64,000 nucleotides of DNA from Geodermatophilus pulveris (GTDB lineage: Bacteria > Actinomycetota > Actinomycetes > Mycobacteriales > Geodermatophilaceae), in assembly GCF_900188375.1 (NCBI RefSeq), contig NZ_FZOO01000012.1:1-64000 (forward strand), written 5' to 3'. Position numbers and translations under genes: made by a program. Shown here piece after piece: positions 34,062-47,307 of the stretch. Below the pieces are notes generated by a model. That model did no database searches. It worked only from the letters and a program-made list of their open reading frames with translations, and was not told the origin of the DNA. The stretch's first letter is position 1. Each line of letters starts with the position of its first letter.

Positions 34062-35570
34062 ATGTCCCGCACCGGCCGGCACCCCCGCCACCGCGGCGGG
34101 CCCGGCCTGCCGGGCGGCGACGCCGTCGCGCACGCCCGGCAGCTGGCCGAGACCTTCGACGACGTCCTCGGTGGCGGCCCGTCGCGCCGGTCGCCCCGGC
34201 CGGTGGTCTCGGCGTCCTGGGCCCGCAGCCTGGCCGCGCACGTGGACCCCGACCGCCGCACGCCGCCGGTGGTGTACGCCCCGGACGAGCTGGGCGACGT
34301 CCGGTCGGCGCACCCGCTCAGCGAGGTGATGCCGCTGCTGCGGGGGGCGCTGGCCACGGCCGCCGACGAGGCGGCGCACCTGGTGCTGGTCACCGACGCC
34401 GCGGGGTGCGTGCTGTGGCGCGAGGGCTCCGTCGGGCTGCTCGGCCGGGCCGACCGCGTCGGGCTGTTCCCGGGCACGGACTGGAGCGAGGCGGCCATCG
34501 GGACCAACGCGATGGGCACCACGCTGGCCGTCGACGCGCCGGTGCAGATCCACTCCGCCGAGCACCTGGTCCGCACCTACCACGCCTGGACCTGCGTGGC
34601 CGCGCCCGTGCACGACCCGGACACCGGGCGGCTGCTGGGTGCGGTGGACCTCAGCGGCCCGCTGCAGACCATGCACCCGCTGCTGGCCCAGCTGGTGTCG
34701 ACGACCGCCCGGCTGGCCGAGGCCCACCTGCGGGCCCGGATGGCCGAGGCCGACCAGCGGCTCCTGCTGCGCCACGCGGCCCACCTCGCCGGCCTGCGCG
34801 GCGCCGCCGGCGCGCTGGTCACCCCCACCGGCCGGGTGCTCGCCGCGGACCCGGACGGCGGCTGGCCCGTGCGGGTCGACCTGGCCGGCGCGACGGGGCA
34901 CGCGGTGCTGCCGGACGGCCGGGAGGTGCGCGTCGAGCCCCTGGCCGAGGGTCACCTGCTGGTGAGCCCGCGGCCGGCCCGGGCGGTCCGCCGCACCCCG
35001 GTCCTCTCGCTGCGCTTCACCGGGGGCAGCCCGGGCGCGGTGCTCGACGGGCGCGCGGTGCCGCTGACGCTGCGGGCGGCGGAGGTCCTCACCGCGCTCG
35101 TCCTGCACCCCGAGGGCCTGACCGCCGACCAGCTCGGCTGCCTGCTCTACGGCGACGACGGCAACACGACCACCGTGCGCGTCCAGGTCCGCCGGCTGCG
35201 GGCGCTGGTGGGCGGCGACGTGCTGGGCACCCGCCCCTACCGGCTCACCGCCGCCGTGGACAGCGACTTCGCCCAGGTGCGGCGGGCGCTGCGGGAGGGC
35301 CGGCCGGCCGCGGCGCTGCGCGGGTGCGCCGGGCCGCTGCTGCCGCGGTCGGAGGTGGCCGAGGTCCGGCAGCTGCGCGAGGAGCTGGCCGCCGGGCTGC
35401 GCCGCGCCGTGCTGGGCAGTCCCGACATCGACCTGCTGCACGCCTACGTGGCCCACCCGCTGGGCGAGGAGGACCTGGCCGCGCACGACCGGCTGCTCGC
35501 GCTGCTGCCCGACGGAGACCCGCGGTCGCCCCGGGTGGCGCTGCGCGCGGCTCGCCTCCGGGCGGAGTGA
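34062..35570 (+). CDS. GAF-domain transcriptional regulator with winged-helix C-terminus
   Basis: Regulator of 502 residues. The N-terminal half follows the sensor part of AcoR-like activators: VVSASWARSLAAHVDP, GLFPGTDWSEAAIGTNAMGT and HAWTCVAAPVHDPDTGRLLG form a GAF domain (about 60-230). The NtrC-type AAA domain and Fis HTH are absent. Instead residues about 335-400 (LTLRAAEVLTALVLHPEGLT, TTTVRVQVRRLRALVGG) look like an OmpR/SARP-type winged helix. Divergent from the diol dehydratase operon and facing the 16-bp repeats, it is the obvious candidate regulator, probably sensing diol, glycerol or aldehyde. That role is inference. Confidence 0.82.
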   Translation: MSRTGRHPRHRGGPGLPGGDAVAHARQLAETFDDVLGGGPSRRSPRPVVSASWARSLAAHVDPDRRTPPVVYAPDELGDVRSAHPLSEVMPLLRGALATAADEAAHLVLVTDAAGCVLWREGSVGLLGRADRVGLFPGTDWSEAAIGTNAMGTTLAVDAPVQIHSAEHLVRTYHAWTCVAAPVHDPDTGRLLGAVDLSGPLQTMHPLLAQLVSTTARLAEAHLRARMAEADQRLLLRHAAHLAGLRGAAGALVTPTGRVLAADPDGGWPVRVDLAGATGHAVLPDGREVRVEPLAEGHLLVSPRPARAVRRTPVLSLRFTGGSPGAVLDGRAVPLTLRAAEVLTALVLHPEGLTADQLGCLLYGDDGNTTTVRVQVRRLRALVGGDVLGTRPYRLTAAVDSDFAQVRRALREGRPAAALRGCAGPLLPRSEVAEVRQLREELAAGLRRAVLGSPDIDLLHAYVAHPLGEEDLAAHDRLLALLPDGDPRSPRVALRAARLRAE

Positions 35571-35624
35571 GGCGGCAGCACCCCTCCGGCCCCCCTCCCC
35601 GCACCGCCTCGCAGGCCGACGACG

Positions 35625-36428
35625 TCAGAGGCCGCGGAGGAAGGCGGCGACGCCGTCGTCCTCGTTGGTGCCGGTGACGTCGGTCGCGGCGGCCAGCAGG
35701 TCGGGGTGGGCGTGCGCCATGGCGACGGCGCGGCCGCCCGCCTCGCGCACCCAGTCGAAGGCGGCGATGTCGTTGGGCATGTCGCCGAAGACGACGACGT
35801 CCTCCGGGCCGACGCCGTGCTCCGCGGCGACCTTGGCCAGGCCGGTGGCCTTGGTGACGCCGAGCGCGGAGATCTCCGCGAGGGCGTCGCTGGAGGAGTT
35901 GGTGACCGTCGCCCGGCCGTCGACGACCCGCTCGACCAGCGCGACGAACTCGTCCCGCGGCAGGTCCTCGTGCCGGGCCAGCAGCTTGGCGGCCGGCGCG
36001 GCGACCATCTCGTCGAGCGTCGCGACCGCCACGCCGGGCGCGTCGACGTCCCAGCGCGGCTGGTAGACCGGCTCGTGGCGGAACTCCAGGCCGTACTCGA
36101 CGGCGAACCAGGTGTCCGGCTGGTGCCGGCGCAGCTCGGCGGTGACCTCCTGGAGCACGTCGGGGCCCAGCGAGACCTCGTCGAGGACCTCGAAGCCGGC
36201 CAGGTCCAGCAGGACGGCGCCGTTGCAGCACACCGCCGTGCCGTACCGCAGCACCTCGCGGATGCGGACCATCCAGCGCGGCGGCCGCCCGGTGGCCAGC
36301 ACGACCGGCACCCCGGCGTCCCGCCAGCGCTCCAGCTCGGCCACCGTCGCCTCGCTGACGGTGTCGTCGCCGCGCAGCAGCGTGCCGTCCATGTCGCTGG
36401 CGATCAACCGCGGGCTCCAGTCAGACAC
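35625..36428 (-). CDS. HAD-superfamily Cof-type phosphatase
   Basis: Phosphatase of 267 residues. Motif I is LIASDMDGTLLRGDD with the nucleophile Asp, motif II VVLATGRPP, motif III Lys in GVTKATGLAKVAAEHG and motif [18 protein letters not shown]2B-type cap between motifs II and III is of normal size. It would dephosphorylate a sugar phosphate or flavin nucleotide. GTG 36428 overlaps the stop of the upstream HAD gene by eight bases, so the two are translationally linked. Confidence 0.87.
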   Translation of the reverse strand: MSDWSPRLIASDMDGTLLRGDDTVSEATVAELERWRDAGVPVVLATGRPPRWMVRIREVLRYGTAVCCNGAVLLDLAGFEVLDEVSLGPDVLQEVTAELRRHQPDTWFAVEYGLEFRHEPVYQPRWDVDAPGVAVATLDEMVAAPAAKLLARHEDLPRDEFVALVERVVDGRATVTNSSSDALAEISALGVTKATGLAKVAAEHGVGPEDVVVFGDMPNDIAAFDWVREAGGRAVAMAHAHPDLLAAATDVTGTNEDDGVAAFLRGL

Positions 36429-37332
36429 CCAGCACCGCCTCCAGGTAGCGGGCCACGCCGTCGGCGTCGTGGCCGCTGGTGACCAGGGGGGTCGCCGACC
36501 GGACGGCGGGGTGCGCGTTCGCCACCGCGACCGCGCGGCCGCCGGCGTCGCGGACGGCCTCGATCATCGGCAGGTCGTTGGGCATGTCGCCGAAGACCAG
36601 CACGTCGCCGTACTCGACGCCGTGCCGGTCCAGGGCGATCGCCAGCCCGGTGGCCTTGGTGATGCCGGGGGGGAGCACCTCGATGAAGCCCAGCCCGGCG
36701 TGGGTGACCTCCGCGTCGACGGGGTCGACGACCCGGCGGGCGCGCGCCAGCAGCTCGTCCTGGCCGAGCGTCGTCGACCGCAGGAACACCTTGAGCACCG
36801 CGCCGGTGGGCAGCACCTGGTGGCGGGGCAGCAGGTGCGCGGGCTCCGGGTAGGGCCAGTCGAAGCCGTGCTGCACGCGCAGCGGCGAGTGCACCTCGCC
36901 CTGCTCCGCGGCGTCCTCGACGGCCACGACGAGCTCCCCGGCGACCTCCTCGATGCGCTCGATGACCGCCGTCGCCTGCGAGCGGGGCAGCCCGACGGTG
37001 CGCAGCACCTCGTCGCGCTCCAGGTCGACGACGAACCCACCCTGGGCGAGGACGGCGATGCCGCGGCCGTCGAGCGCGGCGCGCACGCTGTCCAGCAGCC
37101 GCGGGCCGCGGCCGGTGACGCCGACGACCGGGATGCCGGCGTCCCAACAGGCGTCCAGCGCCGTCCGGGTGCGGGCGCTGACCTCGCCGCGGGAGGTGAG
37201 CAGCGTGCCGTCGAGGTCGGTGGCCACCAGCTTCGGGCGCCAGGTGCCCAGGTCGCCGAGGTCGACCACCCGGTCGGCGGCCGGGGAGGGGACGTGCCCG
37301 GACAGCACGGCCCGGGGCGCGGTCTCGCTCAT
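36421..37332 (-). CDS. HAD-superfamily Cof-type phosphatase (paralogue)
   Basis: Phosphatase of 303 residues with the same architecture as its downstream neighbour: [71 protein letters not shown]. About 35 extra N-terminal residues precede the first motif. The two adjacent genes look like a tandem duplication. ATG 37332 overlaps the end of serS by four bases. Confidence 0.87.
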   Translation of the reverse strand: MSETAPRAVLSGHVPSPAADRVVDLGDLGTWRPKLVATDLDGTLLTSRGEVSARTRTALDACWDAGIPVVGVTGRGPRLLDSVRAALDGRGIAVLAQGGFVVDLERDEVLRTVGLPRSQATAVIERIEEVAGELVVAVEDAAEQGEVHSPLRVQHGFDWPYPEPAHLLPRHQVLPTGAVLKVFLRSTTLGQDELLARARRVVDPVDAEVTHAGLGFIEVLPPGITKATGLAIALDRHGVEYGDVLVFGDMPNDLPMIEAVRDAGGRAVAVANAHPAVRSATPLVTSGHDADGVARYLEAVLGV

Positions 37333-38624
37333 GCGGCCGGGACCGGGGGCGCCAGCGGCATGCCGGGGGCCAGCGCCTCGGCACCGCCGAGCCAGGGGCG
37401 CAGCGCGGCGGGCACGTGCACCGACCCGTCGGCGCGCTGGTGCACCTCGAGCAGGCAGGCGATGGTGCGGGCTATCGCGCACAGCGTGCCGTTGAGCGTG
37501 GCCGCGACCTGGTTGCGCCCGTCGGCGTCCTTGTAGCGGGTGTTCAGCCGGCGGGCCTGGAAGGTGGTGCAGTCCGAGGTGCTGGTGAGCTCGCGGTAGG
37601 TGCCCTGGGAGGGGAACCACGCCTCGATGTCGTACTTGCGCGCCGCGCTGGTGCCCAGGTCGCCGGCGGCGATGTCGACCACCCGGTAGGGCAGCTCGAG
37701 AGCCTGCAGGAACTCCTCCTCCCAGGCGAGCAGCCGCAGGTGCTCGGCGGCGGCGTCCTCGGGCCGGCAGAAGCTGAACATCTCGACCTTGTCGAACCAG
37801 TGCACCCGGATGATGCCGCGGGTGTCCCGGCCGTAGGAGCCGGCCTCCCGGCGGAAGCAGGACGACCAGCCGGCGTAGCGCAGCGGCCCGGCCGACAGGT
37901 CGAGCACCTCGTTGCCGCGCATCGCGGCCAGCGCGACCTCCGAGGTGCCGACCAGGTAGAGGTCGTCGCGCTCGATGCGGTACACCTCCTCGTCGTGCTC
38001 GCCGAGGAAGCCGGTGCCCTCCATCGCCTCGGGGCGGACCAGGGCGGGGGCGACGACGGGGGTGAAGCCGGCGGCGACCGCCCGGCTGATCGCCAGCTGG
38101 GCCAGCGCGAACTCCAGCAGCGCGCCGGGGCCGGTGAGGAAGTAGAAGCGGGCGCCGGAGACCTTCGCGCCGCGCTCGGTGTCGATCGCGCCGAGGGCCT
38201 CGCCGACCTCCAGGTGGTCGCGCACCGGGAAGTCGTGCACGGGCGGCTCGCCGACGGTGCGCAGCGTCACCGCGTCGTCCTCGCCGCCGGGCGGGACGCC
38301 GTCGTGCACCACGTTCGGGAGGCGCAGGTGCGCCGCGCGCAGCGCCGCGTCCGCGGCCCGCAGCTCCTCCTCGGCCTCCCGGACCTGGGCGGCGAGCGCC
38401 CGGGCCCGCTCCAGGACGGCGGGGCGCTCCTCCGGTGCGGCCTTCCTCACCGCCTGGGAGGCCGCCTTCTGCTCGGCACGCAGGTCGTCGGCGCGCTTGA
38501 CCGCCTCGCGGCGGGCGGCGTCGGCGGCGACCAGCTCGTCGACCCGGGACTCGTCGGCCCCGCGGGCCCGCTGGCTGGCCTTGACGAGGTCGGGGTGCTC
38601 GCGCACCAGGCGCAGGTCGATCAC
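37329..38624 (-). CDS. serS: seryl-tRNA synthetase
   Basis: Class II synthetase of 431 residues. The N-terminal coiled-coil arm (about 25-105, [20 protein letters not shown]) and catalytic core are intact: motif 2 [20 protein letters not shown], motif 3 [19 protein letters not shown], and [18 protein letters not shown]. It charges tRNA-Ser; a tRNA-Ser(UGA) gene lies at 4402 but is not linked. GTG 38624 begins the frame. It heads a three-gene unit with the two HAD phosphatases, all overlapping. Confidence 0.96.
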   Translation of the reverse strand: MIDLRLVREHPDLVKASQRARGADESRVDELVAADAARREAVKRADDLRAEQKAASQAVRKAAPEERPAVLERARALAAQVREAEEELRAADAALRAAHLRLPNVVHDGVPPGGEDDAVTLRTVGEPPVHDFPVRDHLEVGEALGAIDTERGAKVSGARFYFLTGPGALLEFALAQLAISRAVAAGFTPVVAPALVRPEAMEGTGFLGEHDEEVYRIERDDLYLVGTSEVALAAMRGNEVLDLSAGPLRYAGWSSCFRREAGSYGRDTRGIIRVHWFDKVEMFSFCRPEDAAAEHLRLLAWEEEFLQALELPYRVVDIAAGDLGTSAARKYDIEAWFPSQGTYRELTSTSDCTTFQARRLNTRYKDADGRNQVAATLNGTLCAIARTIACLLEVHQRADGSVHVPAALRPWLGGAEALAPGMPLAPPVPAA

Positions 38625-38659
38625 CGCTCGATCGTAGGTGTCGGCCGCGACCGCACCCG

Positions 38660-41449
38660 TCACCGCGCCACGTCGTCGAGCAGCGCGGTGACCGCGGCCC
38701 GCACCCGGGAGCGTTCCCGGTCCAGGACGGCCAGCGTGTCGCCGACCGCGAGGTCGGTGGGGTCGACGGTCTCCAGGCTGTGGCACACCCCGGCCAGCGC
38801 GGTCGCGCCCAGTGCGGCGCTGCTGCCCTTGAGCCCGTGTGCCAGCCGGGGCACCGAGCCCTCGTCGTCCAGCGACCAGGAGGGCCGGTCCGCGGCGGCC
38901 ACGATGGCCGCGACCGCGTCGTCGAGCGTGGTGAGGTAGCGGGTGTAGAGGTGGGCGAAGGCGTCGTCCCCGAGGTCGCGGAGGTCCTCCACCGTCTCGG
39001 GGTCGAGCGCCGCCTGCGGCCCCGGTCCGACCGGCGCGTCCGGCGCGTCCGGCGCGTCCGGCGGGAGCATCACCTCGTCCAGGGCATCCCGCAGCGTGGC
39101 CATCCGGATCGGCTTGGTGAGGAACCCGTCGGCCCCGGCCTCGAGGAAGGCGGTGCGGTCGGCCGCCAGCACGCTGGCGGTCACCGCGTAGATCCGCGGC
39201 TGCCGCGCGGCCAGCGGCAGCAGACGGATGGCGGCGGTCGCCTCGACGCCGCCGAGGACCGGCATCTGCGCGTCCATGAGGACGACGTCGTAGGTGCCGC
39301 GCAGGACGGCGTCCACCGCCTGCTCGCCGTCGCCGACGTGCGTGCACGCGTGGCCCAGCTGGCGGAGGTAGAGGCCCATGAGCTGGGCGTTCACCGCGTT
39401 GTCCTCGGCGACGAGCACGCGCAGCGACCGGGCCGGGGCGGGCAGTGCGCGCCTCCCCCGCTGCCCACCGCCGGTGACGCCCTCGGTCCGGTCGCGGAGG
39501 GCGACCGAGCGCACCGTCTGGGCCAGCCGCTCGGGCCGGACCGGCTTGTTGATCCGGGCGTCGAAGTCCGCGTAGCGCTCGGCGGGCAGCGTCGCGGAGC
39601 TGCTCAGCAGGACCAGCGGCAGGTCCGCCGTCCCGGGCCGGGCCCGCAGCCGCGCGGCGAGCACGTCGCCGTCCATCCCGGGCATGTCGAGGTCGAGGAC
39701 GGCCACGTCGATCCTGGTCCCCTGGTCGAGCAGCTCGAGGGCCGCGGGACCGCCGCCCGCGAGGATGCACTCGGCACCGTGCCGGGACAGCTGGTGCTCG
39801 AGGATCCGCAGGTTCGTTGGGCTGTCGTCGACGACCAGCAGCCGCAGGCCGGCGAGACCGTCGCCGGAGGGGCCGTGGGGCACGGCCGGGGCCAGCGGCA
39901 GGTCGATCGCCACCGTGAAGGTCGACCCGACGCCGAGCTCGCTGTCCACCTGGATGTCGCCACCCATGGCCCGGGCGATGCGCTGGCTGATCGCCAGACC
40001 CAGGCCCGTGCCCCCGTAGGAGCGGGTCACCGAGGCGTCGACCTGGCTGAAGGAGCGGAACAGCCGGTGGCGCTGGTCGGGGCTGATGCCGATCCCGGTG
40101 TCGGCGACCGACAGCCCGCACCGCAGCCGCCCGTCGGAGACCGTCCCGGTGAGCCGGATGACGACGTGGCCCTCGTTCGTGAACTTGACCGCGTTGCCCA
40201 CGAGGTTGGTGACGACCTGGCGGACCCGGCTGCCGTCGCCGACCACCTGCCACGGCCCGTCACCGGCGACGTCGACGAGCAGGTCCAGCCCGGCGCCGCT
40301 GGCCGTGGGCGCCAGCAGCTGGGCGACGTCGTAGACGACGCCGACCAGGTCGAACGGCGCGGCCTCCAGGTCCAGCTCGCCGGCCTCGATCTTGGAGAAG
40401 TCGAGGATGTCGTTGATGAGGGACAGCAGGCTGTCCCCGCTGCCGGCGACGGTCTCGAGGTGGCCGCGCTGCTCGTCGGTGAGATCGGTCGCGAGAAGCA
40501 GGTCGGTCAGGCCGAGGACGGCGTTGAGCGGCGTCCGGATCTCGTGGCTCATCGTCGCGAGGAACGTGGTCTTGGCCTGCCCGGCGCGCTCGGCCTCGTC
40601 ACGTGCGGCGACCAGGTCCCGCTCGCGGGCGGCGACCAGCTGGTTGCGCTCCTGCAGGGCGTGTCCGAGGGCGTTGACGTCCGCGGCGATCCGGCGCAGC
40701 TCGGCCGACCCGGACTCGCCGGCGCGGCGGGTGAGGTCCCCGGCCGCCAGTGCCGCGAGGGCGTCGCGCACCTCCTGCGTGGGCGGGACGACCTGGGCCT
40801 CGAGCCGGCGGTAGGCGCGCCGCAGGACGGCCGCCACCGCCGCCGCCGTGCCCACCCCGACGAGCGCCCCGGAGTGGAGGGCGAGCTCCTGCAGCGCCAT
40901 CGCCCCGGCCCGCCGCTCCTCGACCGCGGCCCGCGCCTGGGCCTCGATCGCCCGGTAGTCGTCGAACAGCGACTTGTCCTCGTTCAGCAGCTCGGCCAGC
41001 GCGACGGCGTCCCCCACCGCCGGCTGCTCGGCGAGCATCGGGCGCACCCACTTCTCGGTCCACCGCTGGTGCGCCGCCGTCAGCTCGGCCAGCCGGCCGG
41101 CCAGCTCGGCGTCGACCCCGGTCCACGAGGCGATCTCCGCGTCGACCTCCCGCAGGTCGGCCACACCCGCCTCGTAGGGCTGCAGGAAGCGCTCCTCGCG
41201 GGTGATGAGGTACCCGCGCAGACCGGTCTCCTGGTTGAGCATCGCGACGTGGCTGTCCTGCAGGGCCCGCGACATCTGGTCGTACGTCGTGATCCGGTTC
41301 CCGAGCACCGGGACGACGAGCACCGCGAGCCCCAGCAGGGTCAGGGCGACGACGGACACGCCCGAGAGCGCGACGAGCAGGGGGCGCCGGAGCAGCACGC
41401 GCAGCGGGAGCGGCTCGGCGCGGGGACGGCGTGCGCGGTGGGGGGACAC
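38660..41449 (-). CDS. CHASE3 hybrid sensor histidine kinase
   Basis: Membrane kinase of about 929 residues. After a basic leader, one transmembrane segment ([23 protein letters not shown]) leads into a CHASE3-type sensor ([34 protein letters not shown]), a second membrane segment near residue 210, HAMP (about 225-290), HisKA with the phospho-His in [16 protein letters not shown], HATPase ([26 protein letters not shown]), two REC domains ([30 protein letters not shown]) and a C-terminal HPt ([14 protein letters not shown]). GTG 41449 is chosen; upstream in-frame starts exist. It diverges from a response-regulator gene, its likely partner. Confidence 0.88.
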   Translation of the reverse strand: MSPHRARRPRAEPLPLRVLLRRPLLVALSGVSVVALTLLGLAVLVVPVLGNRITTYDQMSRALQDSHVAMLNQETGLRGYLITREERFLQPYEAGVADLREVDAEIASWTGVDAELAGRLAELTAAHQRWTEKWVRPMLAEQPAVGDAVALAELLNEDKSLFDDYRAIEAQARAAVEERRAGAMALQELALHSGALVGVGTAAAVAAVLRRAYRRLEAQVVPPTQEVRDALAALAAGDLTRRAGESGSAELRRIAADVNALGHALQERNQLVAARERDLVAARDEAERAGQAKTTFLATMSHEIRTPLNAVLGLTDLLLATDLTDEQRGHLETVAGSGDSLLSLINDILDFSKIEAGELDLEAAPFDLVGVVYDVAQLLAPTASGAGLDLLVDVAGDGPWQVVGDGSRVRQVVTNLVGNAVKFTNEGHVVIRLTGTVSDGRLRCGLSVADTGIGISPDQRHRLFRSFSQVDASVTRSYGGTGLGLAISQRIARAMGGDIQVDSELGVGSTFTVAIDLPLAPAVPHGPSGDGLAGLRLLVVDDSPTNLRILEHQLSRHGAECILAGGGPAALELLDQGTRIDVAVLDLDMPGMDGDVLAARLRARPGTADLPLVLLSSSATLPAERYADFDARINKPVRPERLAQTVRSVALRDRTEGVTGGGQRGRRALPAPARSLRVLVAEDNAVNAQLMGLYLRQLGHACTHVGDGEQAVDAVLRGTYDVVLMDAQMPVLGGVEATAAIRLLPLAARQPRIYAVTASVLAADRTAFLEAGADGFLTKPIRMATLRDALDEVMLPPDAPDAPDAPVGPGPQAALDPETVEDLRDLGDDAFAHLYTRYLTTLDDAVAAIVAAADRPSWSLDDEGSVPRLAHGLKGSSAALGATALAGVCHSLETVDPTDLAVGDTLAVLDRERSRVRAAVTALLDDVAR
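39033..39059. repeat. 9-bp triplicate inside the kinase gene
   Basis: GGCGCGTCC is repeated three times head-to-tail, encoding repeated Pro-Asp-Ala units in the linker before the HPt domain. It is in frame, so slippage would only change linker length. Confidence 0.8.
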
Positions 41450-41586
41450 GCTTCCGGTGTCGGCTGCCGGCACCGCTTCCTTGAACGCGGCCGGGCGGTG
41501 ATCGATCCGTCCCACGCACCACTTCAGTCCCAGCCGTGTCCTGCCGATGGGAGGTCCGAGTCCACCCACGGATGGGAGAACCCGCC

Positions 41587-41967
41587 ATGCCGCACGTCCT
41601 CGTCGTCGACGACGACCCCGTCGTCGCCGACCTCGTCGCCTTCCGCCTGCAGCGGCTGGGCCTGCAGGTCACCGTCGAGACCGACGGCGAGACCGGGCTC
41701 GCCGCCGCCCGCCGGCTGCGCCCCGACCTCGTGGTGCTCGACTGGCTCATGCCGCGCATGGACGGCCTGGAGGCCTGCCGGGCGCTGCGCGCCGACCCCG
41801 ACCCCACCCTGGCCCGGACCCCGGTGCTGATGCTGACCGCCAAGTCGCAGGAGCCCGACCTCGAGCGCGGCTTCGCCGCCGGCGCCACCGACTTCGTCAC
41901 CAAGCCCTTCAGCACGCGCGAGCTGGTCAGCCGGGTCACCGCGGCCCTCCACGCCGTCCCGGCGTGA
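41587..41967 (+). CDS. single-domain response regulator
   Basis: CheY-like receiver of 126 residues: acidic pocket VLVVDDDPVVAD, phospho-acceptor Asp in LVVLDWLMPRMDGLEA, Thr in VLMLTAKSQEPD and Lys in DFVTKPFSTREL. There is no output domain. ATG 41587 is preceded by GGGAG. It overlaps the HEAT-repeat gene by four bases (GTGA) and starts a three-gene unit with a glycosyltransferase. The divergent hybrid kinase probably supplies phosphate. Confidence 0.9.
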   Translation: MPHVLVVDDDPVVADLVAFRLQRLGLQVTVETDGETGLAAARRLRPDLVVLDWLMPRMDGLEACRALRADPDPTLARTPVLMLTAKSQEPDLERGFAAGATDFVTKPFSTRELVSRVTAALHAVPA

Positions 41968-43015
41968 GCTCCCTCGCCGCGCCGGCCGCGGTCGCGACGG
42001 CCGTGCTCGGCGTCCTGGTCGTGGTGCTGCTGGTCGCGGTCGCGGCGGTGCACACCACCCGCGCCCGCCGGCTGGCCGCCGCCCAGGGGAGCCGGGCCGG
42101 GCTCATGGCCCTGGTGCACGACCTGCTCGACGACGGCGACGACGAGGCTGTCGTGGCGGCCCCGCGCGACCTCGACGAGGTCCTGCTGCACCTGCTCCCC
42201 CAGCTGCGCGGCGCCGACCGCGAGGCGATCCAGACCGCGCTCACGCGCCGCGGCGTCGTCGCCCGCGCGGCCGCCGACCTCGACGCCCGGGCGGCGTGGC
42301 GGCGCGGGCGGGCGGCGACGCTGCTCGGCAGCACCGCGGGCCGCGACCACCTGGCCCGGCTGACCGCGCTGCTCGCCGACCGCTCGCTCGAGGTGCGCTG
42401 CGCCGCGGCCCGAGCCCTGGGCCGGGTGGGCGACCCCGCCGCCGTCCACGGCCTGCTGGCCTCCCTCACCACCGCCCGCCCGCTGCCCGCCGGCGTCGTC
42501 GGCATGGCCGTCCTGGACCTGGGCACCGCCGTCCTGCCGGCCCTGCGCGCCACGCTCGTCACCGGGTCACCGGCCGCGCGAGCGCTGTCGGCCGACGTGG
42601 TCGGGGTGCACGGCGACCTCGCCGCCACCTCCGCGCTCGTGGACCTGCTCACCGACGCCCGCCAGCCCGAGGACGTCCGCCGCGCCGCGGCCACGGCGCT
42701 GGCCCGGATCGGCGACCCCGCCGCCACCGACCCGCTCGCGCGGGTGCTGCTCGACGCCGCGCTGCCCCCGCTGCAGCGGGCCGCTGCCGAGGCGCTCGGG
42801 CGCATCGGCGACCCGGCCGGGGCGCCGGCGCTGCTCGCCGGCCTCACCTGCCCCGCCCGCGAGGTCGCCGCCGCCTGCGACGACGCACTGGTCGCCCTGG
42901 GCCCGGAGGGCGCCGCGGTCCTGGCCGACGCCGCGGGACGGGGCGGTCCGCTGGGGACCGCCGCCGCGGCCACCCTCGACGCGACCTCGCAGCCCGGCCG
43001 GCTGGTGGGTGTGTG

Positions 43016-43016
<1 letters not shown>
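41964..43016 (+). CDS. HEAT-repeat protein with N-terminal membrane anchor
   Basis: Protein of 350 residues. One N-terminal membrane segment (AVATAVLGVLVVVLLVAVAAV) is followed by helical HEAT/PBS-lyase-type repeats, for example [40 protein letters not shown] and LQRAAAEALGRIGDPAGAPA. Such scaffolds bind other proteins. Locked between a receiver and a GT2 enzyme by overlapping ends, it probably links the signal to polysaccharide synthesis. That role is inference. Confidence 0.85.
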
Positions 43017-46267
<3,251 letters not shown>

Positions 46268-46271
46268 TCGA

Positions 46272-46330
46272 AGGACCCTGCTGCCCCCCACCCCTCGCTT
46301 CGCTCGCGGCGGGCCCCTGCAGCAGGGCCA
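46272..46330 (+). terminator. post-stop hairpin repeat, family A copy 2
   Basis: Left arm CCCTGCTGC (46276-46284) pairs with GCAGCAGGG (46319-46327), with a loop containing a CGCTTCGCTCG segment. It lies a few bases after the zincin stop. Layout and flanking GGA...GCCCCCCACC match the copy after HU, but three stem positions differ on both arms in a compensating way. Confidence 0.65.
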
Positions 46331-46362
46331 CTCCGCGCCCTGGCCACGTAACGTGAGCGGGC

Positions 46363-46686
46363 GTGGCCGACGACAAGAAGCTGCCGATCAAGATGCTGCA
46401 CGACCGCATCCTGGTCGCGCTGCGGCGGGAGGACGGCGAGCGGCGGTCCACCGGCGGCATCCTCATCCCGGCGACCGCGCAGGTGGCCAAGCGGCTGGCC
46501 TGGGGCGAGGCGCGCGGCGTGGGCGCGAGCGTCCGCCAGGTGAAGGTCGGCGACCAGGTGCTCTTCTCCCCCGAGGACCAGCACGAGGTCGAGGTGCACG
46601 GCGAGGAGCTGATCATCCTGCGCGAGCGGGACGTGCACGCCGTCGCGGCCGAGCGGATCGAGGAGTCCACCGGCCTCTACCTCTGA
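46363..46686 (+). CDS. GroES-family co-chaperonin-like protein
   Basis: Protein of 107 residues with the Cpn10 barrel: PIKMLHDRILVALRREDG, RRSTGGILIPATAQ as a mobile-loop-like segment, KVGDQVLFSPEDQHEVEV. A short extension (VAAERIEESTGLYL) ends the protein. It stands alone, with no groEL in the window; the usual groES pairs with groEL, so this is probably a divergent paralogue. Partner and client are unknown. GTG 46363 is the start. Confidence 0.8.
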   Translation: MADDKKLPIKMLHDRILVALRREDGERRSTGGILIPATAQVAKRLAWGEARGVGASVRQVKVGDQVLFSPEDQHEVEVHGEELIILRERDVHAVAAERIEESTGLYL

Positions 46687-46706
46687 GGTCCCGGAGCCCC
46701 AGGCAC

Positions 46707-46756
46707 AGGAGGCGATGCCCACGCCGCGGCGGCCCCGGACGTGGGCACTGCCTCCT
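46707..46756. terminator. bidirectional hairpin between GroES-like and MarR genes
   Basis: AGGAGGC-N3-GCCCACG (46707-46723) pairs with CGTGGGC-N3-GCCTCCT (46740-46756), two 7-bp blocks around a small internal mismatch. It lies between convergent genes and overlaps the MarR stop codon, so it can serve both directions. Confidence 0.65.
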
Positions 46757-47222
46757 ATGCCGAGGGCTCGCCGCCGTGGGCGTGGCGGGAGATGACCGCC
46801 GACATCTCCGTCAGGAAGCGCTGCACGACGGCCAGCTCGTCGTCCGGGTAAGCCGCCATCGCGGCCATCAGGTCGCGGTTGAGCCCGCCGAAGAACTCCG
46901 CGCCGGCGGCCATCGCGGCCGGCGAGATCTCCAGGGTGACCCGGCGCCGGTCGTCGGCGTCGCGCACCCGGCGCACGTGGCCGACCCGTTCCAGCCGGTC
47001 GACCAGCGCGGTCACCGACGCCGAGCTGAGGTCGACGGTGCGGCCCAGCGCGCCGGCGGTGAGCGCCTCCCCGCGGCGGGCGGCGTCCATGATCGCCACC
47101 AGCGCCCGGACGTCGGTGCGGCCGAGCCCGTGCAGCGTGGCGAACCGCTGCCCGACGGCGTCCAGGTCGATGCTCAGCCGGCGCAGCTGCAGCGCGGCCT
47201 CCTGCCGCGGGTCGTCGTCCAC
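46755..47222 (-). CDS. MarR-family transcriptional regulator
   Basis: Regulator of 155 residues. A winged helix is visible: ALTAGALGRTVDLSSASVTA, LVDRLERVGHVRRVRDADDR, RRRVTLEISPAAMAA, flanked by dimerisation helices. It diverges from the MMPL transporter over 85 bases that contain palindromes, so it likely represses the transporter and itself. GTG 47222 is the start. Confidence 0.88.
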   Translation of the reverse strand: MDDDPRQEAALQLRRLSIDLDAVGQRFATLHGLGRTDVRALVAIMDAARRGEALTAGALGRTVDLSSASVTALVDRLERVGHVRRVRDADDRRRVTLEISPAAMAAGAEFFGGLNRDLMAAMAAYPDDELAVVQRFLTEMSAVISRHAHGGEPSA

Positions 47223-47267
47223 ACCGCCACCTCCGACGCTTGCGCCGGCACCACCCCGGCCCTAACC

Positions 47268-47297
47268 TCTCGACCGTCGAGATTATCGATCATCGAG
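47268..47297. promoter_or_regulatory. candidate MarR operators
   Basis: TCTCGAC-C-GTCGAGA (47268-47282) is a perfect 7-bp inverted repeat. It is followed at once by TTATCGATCATCGAG, which carries a second TCGA-N3-TCGA repeat. Both lie between marR and the MMPL gene, 11 bases before the MMPL start. Confidence 0.65.
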
Positions 47298-47307
47298 GGA
47301 CACCACC

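Noticed and set aside
39033-39059. Tandem repeats as a CRISPR or VNTR
   Set aside because: Three 9-bp units inside a coding linker; no spacers and no cas genes.
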